Source: Cohnella mopanensis
GTDB lineage: Bacteria; Bacillota; Bacilli; Paenibacillales; Paenibacillaceae
DNA: 55,812 nt
Direction: 5' to 3'
NCBI RefSeq assembly: GCF_022352055.1
Contig: NZ_JAKRWM010000032.1
Location: 1-55,812, forward strand
Part shown: piece after piece, positions 35,141-42,451 of the stretch
Layout: every line of letters begins with the position of its first letter
Position numbering within the stretch: the stretch's first letter is position 1
Made by a program: the position numbers and the translations under genes
The notes under the pieces: generated by a model
Databases searched by the model: none
The model's input: the letters and a program-made list of their open reading frames with translations, nothing else
Told to the model about the DNA's origin: nothing

Positions 35141-35788
35141 TCAATTTTGAAAATAGCCCTTCTCGTACGCATAACGGGTTAACTGGACGCGATTGTCCAA
35201 ATGAAGCTTGTGAAGGATATTTTTGAGATGGTTTTTGACCGTATGCTCGGAAATATCCAATGTGGAGGAGATCTCTTTATTGGACATGCCTTTGGCAACC
35301 CATCTCAATATTTCTTGTTCCCTGGTCGTTAATGGACTATCTATCGCCTTTAACGTTTCCTTCTGTGAGAATTCCAACAGGATCCGTTGAGCCAATTCTC
35401 TGGATAGAGGCGCCTGATCATAGACCACAGCTCGTAAATATTCATGCCAGGCGGACGGATTTAGATTTTTCAACAAATAACCTTGCGCTCCTTTCTTTAG
35501 CGCTTCGAATAAGTGCGCGATGTCATCGGAAACGGTAACCATGACGATCTTCACGTAAGGGAATCTTGACTTGATCTCTTTGGTTGCCTCGAGCCCGTCC
35601 ATCTCCCTCATATTGATATCCATAAGGATGAGGTCCGGCATCCATTCCTCCGTTAATCGAATGGCATCAAGCCCGCTATTCCCTTCCGCGACAATCTCAA
35701 AATTCGGATCGGAACGGAGAATGGTTCGGATTCCTTCTCTAGCATGAGCATGGTCATCTACGATAAGAACTCGGATGGATGGATTCAT
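35141..35788 (-). CDS. NarL/LuxR-family response regulator
   Basis: 215 residues. Receiver domain with DD at 11-12, phospho-acceptor D57 (LILMDINM) and K (GYLLKNLNPSA). The C-terminal LuxR HTH is LTTREQEILRWVAKGMSNKEISSTLDISEHTVKNHLKNILHKL. AAGGAGG precedes the ATG. It is the last gene of the Nos-type operon and has no adjacent histidine kinase. It is the natural candidate to bind the 20-base element seen at three promoters here, but nothing proves this. Confidence 0.9.
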   Translation of the reverse strand: MNPSIRVLIVDDHAHAREGIRTILRSDPNFEIVAEGNSGLDAIRLTEEWMPDLILMDINMREMDGLEATKEIKSRFPYVKIVMVTVSDDIAHLFEALKKGAQGYLLKNLNPSAWHEYLRAVVYDQAPLSRELAQRILLEFSQKETLKAIDSPLTTREQEILRWVAKGMSNKEISSTLDISEHTVKNHLKNILHKLHLDNRVQLTRYAYEKGYFQN

Positions 35789-35812
35789 AAACTTTTCCTC
35801 CTTGGTCGATTA

Positions 35813-36355
35813 TCAAGTTTGCAGCATCGACAGCAATTGGTCTCGATTCGTGATTTCCCCAATCCCGACTTGTCGAAGCTTCCCATCGGCAGCGATCACG
35901 AACGTTGCAGGCAGACCAACTATTCGATACAGCGTCGAGACTTTACCGGTAGCATCGATGACGACGGGAAAAGCGATACCCTGTAGCTTCAGAAATTCGT
36001 TAACCGTTCCTCTAGTTTCGCCTACATTAACCGATACTAATTGAAAATCTACTTCCTTACTGCGGAAAAGCTCATCTATAAGAGGCATCTCCTTGACGCA
36101 AGGCTTGCACCAGGACGCCCAGAAGTTTAACAGAACGGTTTGACCCCGATAGGAACCAAGGCTCACCTGCTCTCCGGCTGTATTTATCCTTTCGAAGTCA
36201 GGCGCTTCCCGTCCGATGGAGATGCTCCCCTTGACTTGCAAATCCTCGGATCGGTGTTCCGATATGAGCAGCCTGACAACGAAAATAAGGGCAATTAGAG
36301 CAATGACAACAGTTGTTACACTTACGATATTAAGATTTCCTGTTCGTTGTCTCAT
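35813..36355 (-). CDS. ResA/TlpA-like thiol-disulfide protein
   Basis: 180 residues: N-terminal anchor (10-31), then an extracytoplasmic thioredoxin fold with active site WASWCKPC, followed by PLIDELF and the cis-Pro loop VGLPATFVI. Such proteins keep cysteines of apocytochrome c or copper chaperones reduced outside the cell. It overlaps the upstream ATPase gene by four bases. With BdbC at the other end of the cluster it gives a reducing/oxidising pair. Confidence 0.9.
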   Translation of the reverse strand: MRQRTGNLNIVSVTTVVIALIALIFVVRLLISEHRSEDLQVKGSISIGREAPDFERINTAGEQVSLGSYRGQTVLLNFWASWCKPCVKEMPLIDELFRSKEVDFQLVSVNVGETRGTVNEFLKLQGIAFPVVIDATGKVSTLYRIVGLPATFVIAADGKLRQVGIGEITNRDQLLSMLQT

Positions 36356-37065
36356 CTGAGCGCCTCTTGGAAAGCCGCATGTAGAGGATGATTACCGAAG
36401 CGAGCGCGATAGTGCTCTACGCTACCTTCACCGCAGTTTCTTCCTTGATTGAGAAATACGACATGATCCGCGACGTCTTCCGCTACCGGAAGCTGATGAG
36501 TGGAAAAAACGATCGCGTGACCTGCCTGTTTGATGTCCTTAATCAATTGAACGAACTCACTCATCCAGTATGGATCGAGTCCATTGGTAGGTTCGTCCAT
36601 AATCAAAAGCGGAGGGTTGGCTAATAGGGATTGGGCGAACAACAGACGCTGCCGCATGCCCTTAGAGAACGTAAGCACTTTATTATTTTTTTTGTCCTCG
36701 AGTCCTACCATCGCCATTGTATCCAGAACACGTTGCTTAGGTACGGAACGCAAGGCCGCCCAGAAGGACAAAGCTTCGAAGGCAGATAAACCCGCGCTGA
36801 ATTGGTAATCGTCGGGCATGTAACCAATTTGCTTAGCGAATGCTGCCCTGTCTTTTTTCCACGCCAGTCCATTTACGCTAATCTCGCCAGTGCTAGGTTG
36901 AAGGATTCCCGCAACCATTCGGAGTATCGTACTCTTCCCTGCGCCATTGCCTCCGCATAAGGCAAGGACTTCTCCTCGATGGATCTTCAGATCGATAGGC
37001 TCCACGAGCGTTTGCTTCTTGATCGTCTTGCTGATGCCGGATACTTTAACGAGCGGTTCATCCAC
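36352..37065 (-). CDS. nosF: NosF-like ABC transporter ATP-binding protein
   Basis: 237 residues: Walker A GGNGAGKST, Q-loop IGYMPDDYQFS, signature FSKGMRQRLLFAQSLL, Walker B LLIMDEPTNGLD, H-loop STHQ. PDDYQFSAGLSAFEALSFWA closely follows NosF. Together with NosD and NosY it forms the transporter thought to supply sulfur or another factor for copper-site assembly. GTG start at 37065, GGGGG 7 bases upstream, overlapping the permease gene by 8 bases. Confidence 0.85.
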   Translation of the reverse strand: MDEPLVKVSGISKTIKKQTLVEPIDLKIHRGEVLALCGGNGAGKSTILRMVAGILQPSTGEISVNGLAWKKDRAAFAKQIGYMPDDYQFSAGLSAFEALSFWAALRSVPKQRVLDTMAMVGLEDKKNNKVLTFSKGMRQRLLFAQSLLANPPLLIMDEPTNGLDPYWMSEFVQLIKDIKQAGHAIVFSTHQLPVAEDVADHVVFLNQGRNCGEGSVEHYRARFGNHPLHAAFQEALR

Positions 37066-37882
37066 GCGAACGCCCCCTTTCCCATATCCAATAGACTAAA
37101 CCCATAGATATAACAATCCATGCGATACAGACGCCCAAGAATAGAAAAGTACCGGAAGATTGGCGTACCCAATTTACCCATTCATAATATTCCGGCCCGA
37201 GGACGGAACCTCCTCCGAGCTTAATTACGACGAATAACCGGACTAACTCCGCTGGATTAACGAATGTCAAAGCGACCAAGATCGGTTTGATCCACAAGTA
37301 AGGCAAGCTTCCTAATATCGCAATCAGTATCGTAGACCAACCTACAACGAGGAAAAACCAAATGGCAACGCTGTTTGTCATCGCCTGCCATCGGTTTCTC
37401 GATAGAGAGCCTACGATCATGGCAATAGCCAGGAATAATAATACCAATCCAACCGAGAATGCCAAAAATAAGAAGTAGGTTTCGAAGTCAAAGCCGGTCC
37501 CCGCAATTTGACCAACGATCCCCAGAACTCCATATCCAAAGGCGACGATCGTAATCAGAACAACGGATAAGCCGATATATTTACCCGCAATGAACGACAA
37601 CGTGCCGAGAGGATAAGTGGATAATAATTGCCAACTCCCTTCCTCCTTCTCCGCGGTTAAGGAGAAGGAACCAAGAAACAAAGTCATTAAGGGCAGCAAG
37701 TAAAGAATGAGGCTAAGCATAGAACCCGTTGTTCCCGAGTATCCTTGCACAATGTTCTGGGAGTTAATGAATATCAAACAAAGACTGAATATGGAAAACA
37801 GGGCCAAGAAGGAATAGGCCCATGGATTCCGAAAACCGATTTTTAATTCGCGCTTAGCGACCTGCAGCATATCGGCCATCAT
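37058..37882 (-). CDS. nosY: NosY-like ABC transporter permease
   Basis: 274 residues with six membrane segments: RELKIGFRNPWAY at the start, a second segment YSGTTGSMLSLILYLLPLMTLFLGSFSLTAEKEEGSWQLLSTYPL, and a last TM before WERGRSRG. This is the ABC-2 subtype used by NosY. GGAGAAATA leads to the ATG, which overlaps the NosL stop by one base. Confidence 0.85.
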   Translation of the reverse strand: MMADMLQVAKRELKIGFRNPWAYSFLALFSIFSLCLIFINSQNIVQGYSGTTGSMLSLILYLLPLMTLFLGSFSLTAEKEEGSWQLLSTYPLGTLSFIAGKYIGLSVVLITIVAFGYGVLGIVGQIAGTGFDFETYFLFLAFSVGLVLLFLAIAMIVGSLSRNRWQAMTNSVAIWFFLVVGWSTILIAILGSLPYLWIKPILVALTFVNPAELVRLFVVIKLGGGSVLGPEYYEWVNWVRQSSGTFLFLGVCIAWIVISMGLVYWIWERGRSRG

Positions 37883-38424
37883 TATTTCTCCGTCATTTCC
37901 ATAGAATCGCCGCTCATAACACTGTTCATATCACCGTCACCGTGCATATCTCCCATGTTCATACTTTCTTTATTTTGTTCCCACGTGTGAGAGACCAGCT
38001 CATCCGCTTTCATCAGCTTCCCTACGCCTTGCTCCGCGATGAAATCTTCAGCGGCCTTCTTGTCCTTGAAGCTTACGATGCCATACGCCATGGGCGTGCG
38101 AAGCGATGCATCGTATACATAAGTCGCTTTCTTGTATTCAACCCATTCCTTGTCATTATAATCGCGGACATAATCCATTCCGATGTTTTCCGTTCCGTTC
38201 GTCTTCTTCCATTCATTCATGCAGCCGATATCATCAAATTTGTACGTTTTCCCATCCTTAGTCGTGAGCTGCGTGGCGTAAGCATCGTCTTTGACTTGCA
38301 TCTTGCAAATAGCGCATACATCGACTTCTTCATTAATGGGAACCGCCTCGTATTTTTTCCCTCCGCAAGCAGTCAATACTGCAATCGCCAATACAAGAGT
38401 TAAACCCAATGTCCATTTTTTCAT
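37882..38424 (-). CDS. nosL: NosL copper-chaperone lipoprotein with Met/His-rich tail
   Basis: Signal peptide with lipobox VLTAC, lipidated C20. The NosL core has VDVCAICKMQVKDDAYATQL, YKFDDIGCMNEW and TYVYDASLRTPMAYG. NosL binds Cu(I) and passes it to the CuZ/CuA sites. The last 25 residues (NMGDMHGDGDMNSVMSGDSMEM) are unusually rich in Met, with a His, and look like an extra copper-binding tail. Starts on the NosD stop (ATGA). Confidence 0.9.
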   Translation of the reverse strand: MKKWTLGLTLVLAIAVLTACGGKKYEAVPINEEVDVCAICKMQVKDDAYATQLTTKDGKTYKFDDIGCMNEWKKTNGTENIGMDYVRDYNDKEWVEYKKATYVYDASLRTPMAYGIVSFKDKKAAEDFIAEQGVGKLMKADELVSHTWEQNKESMNMGDMHGDGDMNSVMSGDSMEMTEK

Positions 38425-39776
38425 TTTCTATGAACCCCTTTGTATATGATGGTTAGTGAAGCACTTAGTAAAATCAAACTTGCGATCCACACGTAGGATC
38501 GAGTTTCTTGCGGAAGATTAGTTCTATCCGCCAATGCGGGTGGTAGGCTCATCAGAGGAGTACGATCCGTTGCCCAATTATCCTTATCGTTCATAAACAA
38601 ATTGCTCAAGTAAATCATTCCTGGAGATTGAAAAAAAAGCTGAAAAGCCGGAGTCTTCTGAATCAACCGTTGATAAAAAGGGTTTATCGCATAGGAGATA
38701 TCGCTCAATCCGTCATCATTGACGTCCAGCCCCTGAACGGAGTCCCAATAATTACTATCCAAACGATTGCCGCTGCTCTCCAGCGCTTCGGCTTCGATCA
38801 CGTTTGCGATCAACTGGTTATGATTAAATCGGTTGTCACTCGACTCCAAAAATTGGATTCCCATGAAATTTCGCAGGACGGAGTTATTTCTTAATTCGTT
38901 GTTTGAAGATTGTTCCATATAAATTCCGACCCGGTTACCTTCGACTACATTGTCTTCAATTAGTGAGGTCTGGACATCGAACAATAATAGGCCTTGTGAG
39001 TTCACGTTCTCGCTTTGTTTCCGAAATGAATTATTGGAAACGACAGCGTCTCGAACTCCCATGATCATTGCTCCCGTGACGTTATACTCCCCTTGATTGC
39101 CTATAATGCGGGTCCCATCCGTATACATGCAATGAATACCGTAACGCGAGCGGTATATGAGATTGTTCGCGACGTTCGAACGATGGCTGTTCTCGAGATA
39201 GATCCCGTCTCTCATATCCGATATTTCATTTGCTTCAATCCTGTTGTCATGAGAATCGTAAAGGTCAATGCCATTGTTCTTCTTACTCATGCTTGCTCTT
39301 TCGTTGTTATTTGCCCCTGACCACACAATCCGGTTATTTTTGATTATTCCTTCGTTCGCATTTCGAAGCAAAATGCCAAATCCGCGTGTCTCGATCGAAA
39401 GATTGTCTAGAGATACGTGATCAGAGTTAACGATAATGGCTGACGAATCACCTGCTAACCGTTGAACTATCGAAATTCCCTCAATTGCGACTTGATTAGA
39501 TCGAATATCGATAACCGTAGGCTTACCATCAGCGGTTACGACTGTGTGGCGACTCCCTTTGATCGTCAGTTGCTTATTTATGATAGCCGGTCCAAGGTAT
39601 TTCCCGTCTTCTAGAACGATCGTATCGCCTGGCATTGCGTTGTCTATCAGCAGCTGTAACGCTTTTGCAGGCGCTTCCGTTGTATTCGCTTGAGCCGAAC
39701 CGAACAACGAAGAAGCAACGGAAACGAACAGGATTGCAATTGTTAGTCTCATCCACTTCATGAATTTGTTTTTCAT
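38421..39776 (-). CDS. nosD: NosD-like beta-helix maturation protein
   Basis: 451 residues: signal peptide (1-30), then right-handed parallel beta-helix with many N-x-[IL]-x-x-N turns (NNRIVWSG, NRIEANEISDMRDGIYLENS, NNSFRKQSENV, NNELRNNSVLRN), then one C-terminal TM (about 428-447). CASH/NosD domain; helps copper-cluster assembly in nitrous-oxide reductase together with NosFY. Overlaps the YtkA-like gene by four bases. Confidence 0.9.
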   Translation of the reverse strand: MKNKFMKWMRLTIAILFVSVASSLFGSAQANTTEAPAKALQLLIDNAMPGDTIVLEDGKYLGPAIINKQLTIKGSRHTVVTADGKPTVIDIRSNQVAIEGISIVQRLAGDSSAIIVNSDHVSLDNLSIETRGFGILLRNANEGIIKNNRIVWSGANNNERASMSKKNNGIDLYDSHDNRIEANEISDMRDGIYLENSHRSNVANNLIYRSRYGIHCMYTDGTRIIGNQGEYNVTGAMIMGVRDAVVSNNSFRKQSENVNSQGLLLFDVQTSLIEDNVVEGNRVGIYMEQSSNNELRNNSVLRNFMGIQFLESSDNRFNHNQLIANVIEAEALESSGNRLDSNYWDSVQGLDVNDDGLSDISYAINPFYQRLIQKTPAFQLFFQSPGMIYLSNLFMNDKDNWATDRTPLMSLPPALADRTNLPQETRSYVWIASLILLSASLTIIYKGVHRK

Positions 39777-40171
39777 TCCCTCACAACCACGGGTTTCTTT
39801 TTCGTAATATGAATATCTTGATTGTATAGATGGATATAAACATCGTAATTAGCCGCTTTCTTAAATACATACGGAGCTGTGTATTGTCCTTTCCCCAAAG
39901 ATTCAACCTCTTGAATCAAATCGGGTAAGCTCTTATTATCCGTATTGCGGATTTCAAACTGAACTTCAGTGTTTTTCTCATCCACTAAACCCGTGATAGT
40001 GACTTGTAGTTTCGTTTCTTCCCCCGAATGAACCTGTGCAGGTACCGTGATTAGATCAACTTTTACAGCCTTGGGATCTTGGTCCCCCTTGATCGTAGAT
40101 GAAGAACAAGCCGATAATACGGCTACAGCCACGCTTAAAGTTAACAGCATCCTACCTAGTCTATTTTTCAT
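39773..40171 (-). CDS. YtkA/FixH-like lipoprotein
   Basis: 132 residues. Lipobox VLSAC (C22), then an Ig-like domain: VDLITVPAQVHSGEETKLQVTITGLVDEKNTEVQFEIRN, ending YDVYIHLYNQDIHITKKKPVVV. YtkA-like proteins accompany copper oxidase assembly genes. GGGGTGAG precedes the ATG. First gene of the nosDLYF-tlpA-narL operon. Confidence 0.8.
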   Translation of the reverse strand: MKNRLGRMLLTLSVAVAVLSACSSSTIKGDQDPKAVKVDLITVPAQVHSGEETKLQVTITGLVDEKNTEVQFEIRNTDNKSLPDLIQEVESLGKGQYTAPYVFKKAANYDVYIHLYNQDIHITKKKPVVVRE

Positions 40172-40207
40172 TTACTCACCCCGATTCAACAACTATGTTT
40201 CTTTACT

Positions 40208-40251
40208 ATTCTAGAACGGAACCCAATTTATTACATAACTCGATAGGGCTA
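40208..40251 (-). promoter_or_regulatory. Promoter of the Nos-type operon with shared 20-base element
   Basis: Minus strand: TAGCCCTATCGAGTTATGTA (40251-40232), 18 bases, then TAGAAT (40213-40208). The element ends 60 bases before the YtkA-like ATG. Same layout as at 33947-33991 (16 of 20 element bases identical) and at 40772-40816. Confidence 0.65.
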
Positions 40252-40280
40252 TAACCGATGTCATTCTTGTGACAGATAGC

Positions 40281-40733
40281 TCATGACGGAGTTGCCTCAT
40301 TGGAATGGCTCTCTCTTTTTTCATAATGTCTAACCCGCAATAGAGACACGAAAATGAGAATGAAGGCGCTTAGAGCTAACATAGGAACCGTAAGGAATCC
40401 AAAAGCATTTAATACATCCTCTTGACACGATACTGGTCCGCAAGACGCAGTGGCCCCCTCGTGCGGCATCTCTTGTACGAAAATATGATACGATGAGATC
40501 AGGCCGCCTATAATAACCAACGGCAAGGCATATGTAACTATAAAAGTATGTTTGCGAGCGGAAGCCAAGCCTAACAGTATCGTCAATGGATACATGAAAA
40601 TTCGCTGAAACCAACACAAGCTGCAAGGCGTAAAATGCAAATATTCACTGAGATATAGACTTCCTAGAGTAGCGACTACCGATACTGCCCACGCATAAAA
40701 AATCCACGAGTTTTTCTTGGTTTGACTGTTCAT
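40281..40733 (-). CDS. BdbC/DsbB-type disulfide oxidoreductase
   Basis: 150-residue membrane protein with four TMs. The quinone-side CxxC is in FTPCSLCWFQR and the second pair in ASCGPVSCQ. It re-oxidises a thiol-disulfide partner (BdbD/DsbA type, not seen here) using quinone. The ATG at 40733 is chosen: GGGGTGGA lies 6 bases before it, while a TTG five codons earlier (40748) precedes that site. Own promoter, yet carrying the element shared with the Nos-type operon. Confidence 0.9.
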   Translation of the reverse strand: MNSQTKKNSWIFYAWAVSVVATLGSLYLSEYLHFTPCSLCWFQRIFMYPLTILLGLASARKHTFIVTYALPLVIIGGLISSYHIFVQEMPHEGATASCGPVSCQEDVLNAFGFLTVPMLALSAFILIFVSLLRVRHYEKRESHSNEATPS

Positions 40734-40771
40734 CCGATTCCACCCCAATAGATTTGTCGTATCACAAGCTA

Positions 40772-40816
40772 ACTATACCCTGCTTCAAAGGTGCTTAAAA
40801 TGACTCATAAGGGCTA
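40772..40816 (-). promoter_or_regulatory. Promoter of the BdbC-like gene with shared 20-base element
   Basis: Minus strand: TAGCCCTTATGAGTCATTTT (40816-40797), 19 bases, then TATAGT (40777-40772). The element ends 64 bases before the ATG at 40733, nearly the same distance as for the Nos-type operon. Confidence 0.65.
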
Positions 40817-40827
40817 TAACTAATAAC

Positions 40828-40853
40828 CAAAAAACCCGCGATTCACGCGGGTT
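40828..40853 (-). terminator. Terminator of the SDR gene
   Basis: On the minus strand AACCCGCG/CGCGGGTT forms a stem with a 5-base loop, followed by TTTTTTGG, about 70 bases after the SDR stop. 22 of 24 bases match the hairpin at 11560. Confidence 0.8.
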
Positions 40854-40923
40854 GGAGGCCGTGCATATTCATGACACCCGATAGGATTCCTTCGACTATC
40901 CGTACCGATTGATTTTCCTAAGC

Positions 40924-41787
40924 TTAAATAATCCTATGAATGATTTGTGTCAGTGCCTCGCTAATTGGGGCAACTGGACGACCGAGCAATTTTTCCAAAT
41001 CGTTGCTTTCGACTTCCAAAGTCCCTTCCCGGATGCCCTGCTGGATCCCTACGAGAATAGGGATGACGAAATCGGGTACGCCTGCACCTTTCATGATGTC
41101 GGCATATTTGGCATCATCGACTTGCAGCAAGGGTACTTCTTTCCCTATTGCTGTTCCAATAACGGACACCAGTTCAGCTTGAGTCCGTAATTTACCCGAA
41201 AGCTCGTAGACCGTATTCTCATGCCCATCTCCCGCTAATACCGCTGCTGCTGCCTCCGCGTAATCTTGTTGCGCTGCCCAGCCTGCCTTGCCTTCTCCGG
41301 CAGACGTCACCCACGGCGCTCCCGCCAGTGCACCTTGAATACTACCGATCTCATTCTCCAAGTACCAGTTGTTACGCAAGAAAGAATACGGGATTCCGGT
41401 TTGGACGATGGCTTCTTCCGTTACGCGGTGGACTAGAGCAAGGAACAACTTGCTTTCGCTTGCATTTGGCGCACTCGTATAGGCAATAAATCCAACTTGT
41501 GCCCGCTGTGCCGCCGCTACCGCATTAGTATGTTGACGTATTCTAGTCTCGTTGTCCCCGTCCGTAGATATGATCAATAGCCGATCGATTCCCGCAAAGG
41601 CGGAATCCAATGTTTCCGGGCGGTCAAAATCCCCGTGCCGAACTTCTACTCCTCGAGCTTGGAGCCCTTCTGCTTTCTCTGGATTGCGTGCGCTAACCGC
41701 AATTTGACTTGCGGGTACGGATTTCAATAACGTATCTACGATTTTCGTTCCCAATTTCCCTGTTGCACCCGTAACTAAAATTTTCAT
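40924..41787 (-). CDS. NAD(P)H-binding SDR-family reductase (NmrA/QorB-like)
   Basis: 287 residues of the atypical extended SDR type: VTGATGKLGTKIV cofactor motif, SARNPEKA for NADP(H) preference, LLIISTDGDNETRIRQHTNAVAAA, YTSAPNAS and FLRNNWYLENEIG. It resembles quinone-reductase QorB. AGGAGGAATAACAAG lies before the ATG. An operator matching one in front of the neighbouring Rrf2 gene lies 41-63 bases upstream, so it is the probable target of that regulator, as in regulator-reductase pairs known from Bacillus. Confidence 0.88.
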   Translation of the reverse strand: MKILVTGATGKLGTKIVDTLLKSVPASQIAVSARNPEKAEGLQARGVEVRHGDFDRPETLDSAFAGIDRLLIISTDGDNETRIRQHTNAVAAAQRAQVGFIAYTSAPNASESKLFLALVHRVTEEAIVQTGIPYSFLRNNWYLENEIGSIQGALAGAPWVTSAGEGKAGWAAQQDYAEAAAAVLAGDGHENTVYELSGKLRTQAELVSVIGTAIGKEVPLLQVDDAKYADIMKGAGVPDFVIPILVGIQQGIREGTLEVESNDLEKLLGRPVAPISEALTQIIHRII

Positions 41788-41827
41788 CTTGTTATTCCTC
41801 CTAGTAGGTTTTGTTGTAATATCTTAT

Positions 41828-41850
41828 GTTATAACTGTTATAGTTACAAC
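41828..41850. promoter_or_regulatory. Putative Rrf2 operator before the SDR gene
   Basis: Minus strand GTTGTAACTATAACAGTTAT followed by AAC matches 18 of 23 bases of the site at 42316-42338. An outer inverted pair TTGTTGTAA/TTACAACAA encloses it. Confidence 0.6.
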
Positions 41851-41866
41851 AAGTTTATAAAATAAA

Positions 41867-41882
41867 AGCTCTTGGGGGAGCT
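41867..41882 (-). terminator. Short terminator of the Rrf2 gene
   Basis: Minus strand AGCTC/GAGCT stem with a 6-base loop then TTTTATTTT, immediately after the Rrf2 stop. Confidence 0.5.
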
Positions 41883-41887
41883 CTCAT

Positions 41888-42301
41888 TTAATTGAATCTT
41901 GAAGTAAGTTGACTCAAAGTCGTTTGGGCTAGCCTTTGTTCCATAGCGGCTTGAGCTTCTTTCAATTCCGATTGAAGGACTGACTCGATGTTCCGGCCGA
42001 CTAGGCATTTCACATTCGGGTCTTCGTGAACGCGGAATAATTGGTTTTGTTCAATCACATTTACAGCACGATAAACGTCAAGAAGCGTAATTTCCTCTGG
42101 CGGCTTGAGCAGTGAGGCGCCTCCTACCCCTGGTCGCACATCCACCAGCCCTACCTTCTTTAACATTCCCATAATTCTGCGGATGACCACAGGATTCGTG
42201 TTTACGCTGCCCGCAATGAAGTCCCCTGTCACGTTTGGATTAACGGAAATCAAGGAAAGGATATGAACCGCCATTGAAAAACGCGTGCTTATTTGCTTCA
42301 A
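41888..42301 (-). CDS. Rrf2-family transcriptional regulator (YwnA-like)
   Basis: 137 residues. RFSMAVHILSLISVNP, then HTH TGDFIAGSVNTNPVVIRRIMGMLKKVGLVDVRPGVGGASLL, then a dimerisation helix. Only one Cys (NVKCLVG) is present, so no Fe-S cluster of the IscR/NsrR kind is expected; it matches the YwnA/CymR-like subgroup. TTG start at 42301 with GGTGGTGA upstream. A shared operator in front of this gene and of the SDR gene suggests autoregulation and control of the reductase. Confidence 0.87.
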   Translation of the reverse strand: MKQISTRFSMAVHILSLISVNPNVTGDFIAGSVNTNPVVIRRIMGMLKKVGLVDVRPGVGGASLLKPPEEITLLDVYRAVNVIEQNQLFRVHEDPNVKCLVGRNIESVLQSELKEAQAAMEQRLAQTTLSQLTSRFN

Positions 42302-42315
42302 GCTTTATCACCACC

Positions 42316-42338
42316 GTTGTAACCACTATAGTTATTAC
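42316..42338. promoter_or_regulatory. Putative Rrf2 operator before its own gene
   Basis: GTTGTAACCACTATAGTTAT followed by TAC, 15-37 bases upstream of the Rrf2 start. Consensus with the SDR site: GTTGTAACYAYWAYAGTTAT then WAC. Confidence 0.6.
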
Positions 42339-42389
42339 TTATTATGATGTCAAGAGCCAAATGACCAGGGAGTAAGCTTAACATTAAAC

Positions 42390-42423
42390 AAAAACCGCGT
42401 AGCATCAAGCCTTCGCGGTTTTA
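42390..42423 (-). terminator. Terminator of the ABC-F gene
   Basis: AAAACCGCG and CGCGGTTTT form a 9-bp stem with a 14-base loop and T-runs on both strands, about 30 bases after the ABC-F stop. Confidence 0.75.
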
Positions 42424-42451
42424 ATCGACTGACATTAGTATTTACGACCTG

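Noticed and set aside
34058..40733. Calling the locus a nitrous-oxide reductase operon
   Set aside because: No nosZ, nosR or nosB-like gene is present in the window; only maturation factors are.
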